Positions 1 through 5,128 of a stretch of 7,674 bases of DNA are shown piece by piece (positions within the stretch are counted from its first letter, which is position 1; each line of letters opens with the position of its first letter). This DNA comes from an uncultured Rickettsiales bacterium (GTDB lineage Bacteria; Pseudomonadota; Alphaproteobacteria; Rickettsiales; UBA1997): positions 1 to 7,674 of the forward strand of contig CALBSF010000165.1 in the NCBI GenBank assembly GCA_937927795.1, in the 5' to 3' direction. A model generated the notes under the pieces. It did no database searches, had not been told where the DNA came from, and saw only the letters and a program-made list of their open reading frames with translations. A program made the position numbers and the translations under genes.

Positions 1-27
1 CTTAAATTTAAACAAACTCGATTTAAT

Positions 28-66
28 CCCCTCTCCCTTGAGGGGAGAGGGTTAGGGTGAGGGTGA
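28..66. repeat. GC-rich palindromic repeat with G-quadruplex motif, downstream of trpS
   Basis: This is a GC-rich island in very AT-rich DNA. A perfect 9-bp stem (29-37 with 43-51, loop TTGAG) is followed by a GGGTTA/GGGTGA/GGGTGA hexamer run to about 66. The plus strand also fits a canonical quadruplex pattern, with G-tracts at 42-45, 49-51, 55-57 and 61-63 and three-base loops AGA, TTA and TGA. The element lies about 15 bp past the trpS stop codon, so it may stall or end trpS transcription. The trpS-sense strand has no T-tract after the stem, so it is not a standard intrinsic terminator. The stem-plus-GGGTTAGGGTGAGGG layout resembles repeats dispersed in many proteobacterial genomes; that identity is from memory and not shown here. 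Positions 1-27 hold nothing I can identify. Confidence 0.6.
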
Positions 67-78
67 TTTTATTGTAAT

Positions 79-1062
79 TTAAAGCATTTCTTTCAAGCCA
101 ACATATTCAAAAACCTCGTCTCTGGTTTTTTGAGCAATTGCCCTCGCCTTTTCGCCACCATCACGCAAAACTTGCTTGATGTAGGCTTGGTCATTTTTGT
201 AAAGCTGGATATTCTGCCTTATTTTAGCCAATTTTTCAACAACAACTTCAGCTAAATCACCTTTAAACTTGCCGTAACCACTATTTTCATATTCTTTTGC
301 AATGTCAGTTGCAGCCTTGCCAGATAGGCTCGCAAAGATGTTTAGAAGATTGTAAATTTCTGGTCTATTTTCATCATAAGAAATGGTGTTTTGTGAGTCA
401 GTTTTAGCTTTTTTTATCTTTTTTTCAACTAATTCAGCTGCGTCATCAAGGTTAATTCTAGATAAATCGCTTTCATCAGATTTACTCATTTTTTTAAGAC
501 CATCTTGCAGCGACATGATGCGCTTTACTTCTTTGATGATCATTGGCTCAGGAAGTTTAAAATATTCACAGTTATAGCGACGATTAAAGGCACCAGCAAT
601 GTCGCGAGTAAGTTCGAGATGTTGTTTTTGATCTTCACCAACTGGAACTGTGTCGGCTTTGTATAATAAGATGTCTGCAGCCATTAGGACTGGATAGGCG
701 TAAAGGCCAAGATTTTCTTGATCTACTGATTTTTCTTTGAATTGCGTCATTCTATTTAACCACCCCATCGGAGTTAAACATCCCAAAACCCATGATAATT
801 CACTATGCTGCGGCACATCACTTTGCACAAAAATTGTTGATTTTTTTGGATCAAGGCCGCAGGCAAGGTATGTTACAGCCGCATCAATAATATTTTGCTG
901 TAATATTTTTGGATCTTGAGGAACTGTGATTGCGTGCAAATTCATTACTCCAAAGATGCAATTGTGAGTTTCTTGCAAATCAATCCAGTTCTTAATTGAA
1001 CCTAAATAATTTCCTAAATGCAGATTCCCGCTAGATTGAATTCCAGATAATACAGTTTTCAT
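79..1062 (-). CDS. trpS: tryptophanyl-tRNA synthetase (TrpRS)
   Basis: This cytoplasmic class Ic aminoacyl-tRNA synthetase activates Trp with ATP and charges tRNA-Trp. The 327 residues match the usual bacterial length (about 330), and the protein looks complete. The Rossmann fold opens with the HIGH-type signature SSGNLHLGN at residues 10-18. The Trp-site stretch MAADILLY is at 127-134, VGEDQKQHLELTRD at 141-154, and an intact KMSKS loop at 191-195. A helical C-terminal domain that reads the anticodon follows. The start gives a family-typical N-terminus (MKTVLSGIQ). No Shine-Dalgarno sequence precedes it, only A/T-rich DNA. It is divergent from rnpB, with about 45 bp between the start codon and the P1 helix of that RNA. 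No neighbouring trp biosynthesis genes or leader peptide are seen. The identification is secure. Confidence 0.97.
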   Translation of the reverse strand: MKTVLSGIQSSGNLHLGNYLGSIKNWIDLQETHNCIFGVMNLHAITVPQDPKILQQNIIDAAVTYLACGLDPKKSTIFVQSDVPQHSELSWVLGCLTPMGWLNRMTQFKEKSVDQENLGLYAYPVLMAADILLYKADTVPVGEDQKQHLELTRDIAGAFNRRYNCEYFKLPEPMIIKEVKRIMSLQDGLKKMSKSDESDLSRINLDDAAELVEKKIKKAKTDSQNTISYDENRPEIYNLLNIFASLSGKAATDIAKEYENSGYGKFKGDLAEVVVEKLAKIRQNIQLYKNDQAYIKQVLRDGGEKARAIAQKTRDEVFEYVGLKEML

Positions 1063-1107
1063 AACAAAATAATTGAATTAATTTTACTATAATATAGGCT
1101 TGATTTT
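1063..1107. promoter_or_regulatory. Compact divergent promoter region, trpS / rnpB
   Basis: Two divergent genes share about 45 bp. On the plus strand a consensus -10 box TATAAT (1088-1093) would start transcription near 1100, just ahead of the rnpB P1 helix; no convincing -35 hexamer sits 16-18 bp upstream. On the minus strand the same AT-rich palindromic block reads TATTAT (1094-1089). A TTGCCT -35 candidate lies 16 bp upstream of it (1116-1111), which would give a trpS leader of about 20 nt. If so, the two -10 elements overlap physically and the trpS -35 lies inside the rnpB P1 helix. The TATAAT match is seen directly; promoter activity is inferred. Confidence 0.5.
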
Positions 1108-1588
1108 GTAAGGCAAGTGGATGGTCGCTGGTTTTAAAGCTTGCTTTTGAAAACCAGAGGAAAGTCCGGACTCCATTAAGGGGATGACACCAGTTAACGG
1201 CTGGCGATAAGGCTGAATATATAGGCCTTACTTCAGGGAAAGTGTCACAGAGAATATACCGCTAAGATTTAAATTATCTCAGGTCATGATCCCCCTATTT
1301 AGGGGGATTGAGCTGCCCACGCTAGCGCAGCGACAAGGGGTGCTTAAATCAAGTAAGGGTGAAAACGCGAGGTAAGAGCTCACGAGCTTGTGCATTTAAC
1401 GATGCGCATTTTGAAAAACCCTGTCTGGAGCAAGACCAAATAGGAATAGCCGTCTTCAGTGACAAATGCCCCCTTAACATAGCTATTCGGGTAGGTTGCT
1501 TGAGGTTGTTAGTGATGACAATCCTAGATGAATGACTGTCACTTAAAGTAATTTAAGTACAAAATCCGGCTTATAGCTTGCCTTACCT
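1105..1588 (+). ncRNA. rnpB: RNase P RNA, bacterial type A
   Basis: This is the catalytic RNA of RNase P, which removes 5' leaders from pre-tRNAs together with the RnpA protein. Ends are set by the P1 helix: ten bases at 1108-1117 pair perfectly with 1577-1586. The P3 stem (CTGGTTTT/GAAAACCAG) is followed by the universal core GAGGAAAGTCCGGAC (1157-1171). CACAGAGAATA is at 1246-1256, GGTAAGAG near 1371, GGAGCAAGACCAAATAGG near 1427 and AGATGAATGACTGTC near 1527. Near the end is ATCCGGCTTAT. The long-range P6 pseudoknot is visible: TTAAGGGG (1176-1183) with CCCCTTAA (1470-1477). P17 is GAATAGC/GCTATTC (1444-1450/1482-1488). P6 with P16/P17 indicates type A architecture. At about 479 nt from P1 to P1 it is longer than the E. 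coli RNA (377 nt), partly because of an enlarged P12. No intrinsic terminator follows before the next start codon. The exact 5' and 3' ends are uncertain by a few bases. Confidence 0.96.
1266..1350 (+). other. Enlarged P12 domain of RNase P RNA
   Basis: The closing stem GATTTAA (1266-1272) pairs with TTAAATC (1344-1350) at the place where type A RNAs carry P12, between the ACCGC and TAAGGGTGAAA core segments. It encloses about 70 nt, whereas E. coli P12 totals about 27. Inside is a strong 8-bp hairpin ATCCCCCT/AGGGGGAT (1289-1296/1301-1308) with an ATTT loop. A GC-rich second hairpin follows, GCTGC/GCAGC (1312-1316/1327-1331). P12 is a known variable peripheral helix, so the enlargement need not impair catalysis. 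The self-contained C5/G5 palindrome suggests that a small palindromic element inserted here, but that is inference. Confidence 0.6.
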
Positions 1589-1609
1589 AACTAATTTAGA
1601 AAATAAATA

Positions 1610-2398
1610 ATGCTTACATCAAATCAAATTCGCGCAAAATTTCTTGATTATTTTGCTCAAAATGGCCATGAAATTGTGGCTTCTAGCTCTTTGGTTCCTC
1701 ATAATGATCCAACTTTGATGTTTGCAAATGCTGGAATGAATCAATTTAAGAATTATTTTACCGGCGTTGAAATTCCAAAATTTAAAAGAGCAGTTACTGC
1801 GCAAAAATGCGTTAGAGCGGGTGGAAAGCATAATGATTTAGACAATGTTGGATTTACCGCACGCCATCACACTTTTTTTGAAATGTTGGGTAACTTTTCT
1901 TTTGGCGATTATTTTAAAGAAGAAGCAATTTTTTATGCTTGGAATTTATTAACTAAAGAATTTGCACTTGATAAAAGCAAGCTTTTAGTAACCGTTTATC
2001 ACAATGATGATGATGCTGCAAATCATTGGAAAAAAATTGCCAATTTATCTGATGAAAAAATAATTCGCATTTCAACCGATGATAATTTCTGGTCAATGGG
2101 TGATGTTGGACCTTGCGGACCTTGCTCAGAAATTTTTTATGATCATGGCGATAAAATTTTTGGCGGCCCTCCTGGATCAAGCAACCAAGATGGAGACCGC
2201 TTTGTTGAAATTTGGAATTTAGTTTTTATGCAATTTGAAAAACATAAGGATGGCAAAATGATTCCACTGCCAAAACCTTGTATTGATACCGGAATGGGAC
2301 TTGAAAGAATCGCTTCAGTTATGCAAGGGAAAAACGATAATTATGAAACTGATACATTCGAAAATTTGACTAATGAAATTAAAAAATTAATTGTGTAA
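1610..2398 (+). CDS. alaS: Alanyl-tRNA synthetase, catalytic domain only (3'-truncated alaS)
   Basis: This is class II AlaRS, normally about 870 residues; only 262 are present. The catalytic domain looks complete. Motif 1 includes PTLMFANAGMNQF (34-46), motif 2 runs over about 60-103 (KCVRAGGKHNDLDNVG, then FFEMLGNFSFGDYF), and MGDVGPCGPCSEI is at 163-175. Motif 3, DTGMGLERIASVMQG, is at 226-240. Family similarity continues through NYETDTFENL, then a TAA ends the frame at the junction with the helical tRNA-recognition domain. The editing and C-Ala domains are also absent, and no alaS-like residues follow in any frame before cvpA, 33 bp on. The start lies about 23 bp past rnpB P1 with no clear promoter, so readthrough from rnpB is possible. 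Without the tRNA-binding domain it could make alanyl-adenylate but is unlikely to charge tRNA-Ala efficiently. It could be a degraded duplicate, half of a split gene, or a catalytic-domain paralogue. The absence of lesions over 262 codons argues against an old pseudogene. Confidence 0.9.
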   Translation: MLTSNQIRAKFLDYFAQNGHEIVASSSLVPHNDPTLMFANAGMNQFKNYFTGVEIPKFKRAVTAQKCVRAGGKHNDLDNVGFTARHHTFFEMLGNFSFGDYFKEEAIFYAWNLLTKEFALDKSKLLVTVYHNDDDAANHWKKIANLSDEKIIRISTDDNFWSMGDVGPCGPCSEIFYDHGDKIFGGPPGSSNQDGDRFVEIWNLVFMQFEKHKDGKMIPLPKPCIDTGMGLERIASVMQGKNDNYETDTFENLTNEIKKLIV

Positions 2399-2431
2399 TC
2401 TATAAAATCTAGACAACAAATTTAAAAATTT

Positions 2432-3172
2432 ATGGCAACAACGTTTAATGTTTTAGATTTAATATTTATGGCCTGTTCAGTAATGTTTGTGGCCATAGCA
2501 TTTATCAGAGGATTTGTCAAAGAAATGTTTGCCCTATCCGCTTGGCTTTTATCATTTCTTCTTTCTTATTTTTTAGCACCCTTTGCAGCAAAACTCTTAT
2601 CATCTTATTCTGAAAATGGATTGGTTTTACAAATAGTTTGCAGAGTAATTATTTTCTTCATCTCTTTTGCAATATTTATTGTTTCAACCTCTAGTCTTTG
2701 CAATGATTTACAAGAAAAAGTTTCTCATGCTATTGATCGCTCTTTAGGCGTTCTTTATGGCCTGTTAAAAACCCTAATTGTATTTGGATTTATTTATGCC
2801 ATCGCTGTAAATATCTTAACTATAGCTGGTGGAAGCCGTTTTCATGGTAAAAAGAATCTTAAGGAAGAATTGCCTGAATGGTTGATAAATGCTAAATGTT
2901 ATAATTTGATCAAAATTTCTGGCGACGTAATTAATCCAGTTGTTAGTAGGTTTGTCTCTGGAATTTCTAAGGATTTTGAAGGACAGATTCCTCAATTACC
3001 AGAAAAAACAGAAGATAAAGTTGAGGATAAAAACCAGAAAAATGAAAAACCTTCAGAAGATTTAGAGTCAAGCAAAGAGGCTTTAAAAAAGATAGTCAAT
3101 GAAGATGATTCTGGCTATACCAAAAAAGATATAGAAAAAATGAAGCATTTAATTGAAGTAATTGATAAATAA
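2432..3172 (+). CDS. cvpA: CvpA family inner-membrane protein
   Basis: This 246-residue integral membrane protein belongs to the CvpA (colicin V production) family. Four hydrophobic segments are visible at about residues 7-25, 33-58, 66-88 and 107-132. The family signature DRSLGVLYGLLKTLIV spans 102-117, with a conserved Asp-Arg and a glycine-rich start of the fourth helix. A soluble tail follows. Residues 185-225 are Lys/Glu-rich, low-complexity and probably disordered. The tail ends in GYTKKDIEKMKHLIEVIDK, like the short C-terminal motif (GY...Li) seen in alphaproteobacterial CvpA proteins. The family is tied to colicin V export and envelope homeostasis, but its biochemical function is unsettled. 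The start at 2432 begins directly before helix 1. No good Shine-Dalgarno is seen; a TATAAA at 2401-2406 lacks a convincing -35. The family call is good and the function is not known. Confidence 0.88.
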   Translation: MATTFNVLDLIFMACSVMFVAIAFIRGFVKEMFALSAWLLSFLLSYFLAPFAAKLLSSYSENGLVLQIVCRVIIFFISFAIFIVSTSSLCNDLQEKVSHAIDRSLGVLYGLLKTLIVFGFIYAIAVNILTIAGGSRFHGKKNLKEELPEWLINAKCYNLIKISGDVINPVVSRFVSGISKDFEGQIPQLPEKTEDKVEDKNQKNEKPSEDLESSKEALKKIVNEDDSGYTKKDIEKMKHLIEVIDK

Positions 3173-3186
3173 AATATTTTAACCTT

Positions 3187-3220
3187 AAAACACTACAAAA
3201 CACTACAAAACACTACAAAA
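3187..3220 (+). repeat. 10-bp tandem repeat AAAACACTAC (3.4 copies), phased A-tracts
   Basis: Three perfect copies of AAAACACTAC plus a final AAAA fill 3187-3220. A4 tracts therefore recur every 10 bp, at 3187, 3197, 3207 and 3217, close to one helical turn. Phased A-tracts are known to bend DNA. The array ends 9 bp before the candidate -35 of the glmS promoter, where curved or UP-element-like DNA could stimulate transcription. The repeat is seen directly; the role is inferred. Confidence 0.85.
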
Positions 3221-3228
3221 GATTACTA

Positions 3229-3258
3229 TTTACTTTGCCGCAACAATCATTTTATAAT
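3229..3258 (+). promoter_or_regulatory. Candidate glmS-dnaB promoter
   Basis: TTTACT (3229-3234; four of six to the sigma70 -35 consensus) is separated by 18 bp from a perfect TATAAT (3253-3258). Transcription would start near 3265 and leave a leader of about 30 nt before the glmS ATG. Such a leader is too short for a glmS ribozyme. In DNA this AT-rich a TATAAT can occur by chance; its placement between the repeat array and a long operon supports it. No terminator hairpin for cvpA is seen in the 123-bp gap, so some readthrough from upstream is possible. Confidence 0.5.
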
Positions 3259-3295
3259 TTTTTATTAATTTTTTAAACTTAAATAAAAACATTAT

Positions 3296-5128
3296 ATGTG
3301 CGGAATCGTTGGAGTTGTTGGCAATAAAAATGCAAGCCAAATAATTTTAGAAGGCTTAAAAAAGCTAGAATATCGCGGTTACGATTCAGCTGGAATTGTT
3401 ACAATTGAAAAATCACAATTTAAAACCACTAAAGAAGAAGGTAAAATTGCTAGACTAGAAGCCGCTTTAAAAAAACATCACTTAGATTCAACTATTGGAA
3501 TTGGACATACTCGCTGGGCAACTCATGGCAAACCAAGCAAAGAAAATGCTCACCCTCACCTTTCAAAAAAAGTTGCCGTGGTTCATAATGGAATCATTGA
3601 AAATTATCAAGAAATCAAAGCAAAATTAGAAAAAAATGGCGTAAAATTTCTTAGCCAAACCGACACCGAAGTTGTTCCTCATTTGGTTGAATATTATTTA
3701 GATCAAACTAACGATATTAAACAAGCGGTGTTTTTAACTGCAAAAGAAATTCATGGAACATTTGCTTTGGCAATAATTTTTAAAGAAAACGATAATTTAA
3801 TTGCCATTGCAAAACGCGGATCTCCTATTGTTCTTGGAGTTGGTGAAAATGAAAATTATGTTGCTTCTGATTATTACGCTTTATCGAGCCAAACCAATAA
3901 AATCATCACTTTAGAAGATAATGAATTTGCTTTTATTTGCGCTAAAAATATTGAAATTTTTGATGCTAAAGAAAATAAAATTTCTCGCCCAGAAAAAATA
4001 ATGGAAGCTGAAAAAAATATTATTTCTAAAGGCGGATTTGACCATTTTATGCTTAAAGAAATTTATGAACAGCCAAAAGTTTTAGAAGAAACTTTGCAAA
4101 CTTATGTTGATTTTAGCAGCAATTCTATTCACTTACCAAATTTTGCTTTCAACTTAAAAGATATTAACAAAGTTACTATTGTTGCTTGCGGAACCTCTTA
4201 TTACGCTGGCTTGGCGGCAAAATATATTATTGAAGAATTAGCTGATACAGAAGTTGAAGTTGAAATTGCTTCAGAATTTCGATATCGTAAACACCCGTTT
4301 CGCAGCGATAATTTAATGATTTTTGTTTCTCAATCTGGCGAAACCGCTGATAGCCTAGCTGCACTAAAACATGCTAAAGAAAATGGTCAAAAAATTCTTT
4401 CTATTGTTAATGTTGCACTAAGTAGCATGGCTCATTTGTCTGATGCAGTAATTAGAACGGTTGCGGGCCCGGAAATTGGGGTTGCTTCAACTAAAGCTTA
4501 CACCGCACAAATTGCAGTTTTTACACTTTTTGCTATTCAATTTGGATTTTTAAAAGGCAGAATTTCTCAAGCAAAAAAAATGGAATTATTGCATGATTTA
4601 TCTGGCTGCGTAGCCAAAATGAAGCAAATGTTGCAAGATGAAAGTATAAAACCAATTAAAGATGTTGCTAAATTTTTATTAAAATCAAAAGATTTGTTAT
4701 ATATTGGTCGCGGAGTTTCTCAAATTACCGCTTTTGAGGCGGCTTTGAAACTTAGAGAATTGTCTTACATCAATGCTCAAGGCATTGCAGCTGGTGAATT
4801 AAAGCATGGAACTATCGCTTTAATTGATAAAAAAATGCCTGTGGTGGTTATTGCTCCACATAATTATTTATTTGAAAAAACCGCATCTAATGCTCAAGAG
4901 GTAAATGCTCGCGCGGGCAAGATAATATTCATTTCAGATAAGGAAGGAATCTCTCATTTTAGCAAAATGGCAAAGAAAACTATAGAAATTCGCAAAATTT
5001 CAGGTATAATTGAAGAAGCCTTGCTACCAGTGATTTCTACTCAGTTACTGTCTTATTTTGTAGCGCTTTATAAAGGTAATGATGTTGATCAGCCAAGAAA
5101 TTTGGCTAAGTCAGTTACTGTGGAATAA
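3296..5128 (+). CDS. glmS: Glutamine--fructose-6-phosphate aminotransferase (isomerizing), GlmS
   Basis: This cytoplasmic enzyme makes glucosamine-6-phosphate from fructose-6-phosphate and glutamine. It is the committed step to UDP-GlcNAc for peptidoglycan and lipid A. At 610 residues it is full length (E. coli 609). The class II glutaminase domain starts MCGIVGVVG; Met removal exposes Cys2 as the nucleophile, which fixes the start codon. HTRWATHG (71-78), HNGIIENY (97-104) and TDTE (122-125) complete the glutaminase site. The two SIS sugar-isomerase domains show ACGTSYYAG (297-305), SQSGET (345-350) and VASTKAYTAQ (396-405), then ELSYINAQG (488-496) and GELKHG (500-505). The C-terminal loop RNLAKSVTVE carries the catalytic Lys605. 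The stop codon overlaps the dnaB start (TAATG), which suggests translational coupling. No Shine-Dalgarno sequence is visible. Having glmS implies that the cell makes its own amino sugars. Confidence 0.97.
   Translation: MCGIVGVVGNKNASQIILEGLKKLEYRGYDSAGIVTIEKSQFKTTKEEGKIARLEAALKKHHLDSTIGIGHTRWATHGKPSKENAHPHLSKKVAVVHNGIIENYQEIKAKLEKNGVKFLSQTDTEVVPHLVEYYLDQTNDIKQAVFLTAKEIHGTFALAIIFKENDNLIAIAKRGSPIVLGVGENENYVASDYYALSSQTNKIITLEDNEFAFICAKNIEIFDAKENKISRPEKIMEAEKNIISKGGFDHFMLKEIYEQPKVLEETLQTYVDFSSNSIHLPNFAFNLKDINKVTIVACGTSYYAGLAAKYIIEELADTEVEVEIASEFRYRKHPFRSDNLMIFVSQSGETADSLAALKHAKENGQKILSIVNVALSSMAHLSDAVIRTVAGPEIGVASTKAYTAQIAVFTLFAIQFGFLKGRISQAKKMELLHDLSGCVAKMKQMLQDESIKPIKDVAKFLLKSKDLLYIGRGVSQITAFEAALKLRELSYINAQGIAAGELKHGTIALIDKKMPVVVIAPHNYLFEKTASNAQEVNARAGKIIFISDKEGISHFSKMAKKTIEIRKISGIIEEALLPVISTQLLSYFVALYKGNDVDQPRNLAKSVTVE

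Noticed and set aside
29..51. Standard intrinsic terminator of trpS
   Set aside because: The stem is good, but on the trpS-sense strand it is followed by GATTAAAT and not a T-run.
1577..1610. Intrinsic terminator between rnpB and the alaS fragment
   Set aside because: The only stem-forming bases are the 3' strand of the RNase P P1 helix, and no T-tract follows.
3187..3220. CRISPR-like array
   Set aside because: The units are 10 bp, directly contiguous and without spacers, and no cas gene is nearby.
3173..3295. glmS ribozyme or riboswitch in the leader
   Set aside because: The spacer is too short, is AT-rich and contains no stable fold. The glmS ribozyme is typical of Gram-positive bacteria.
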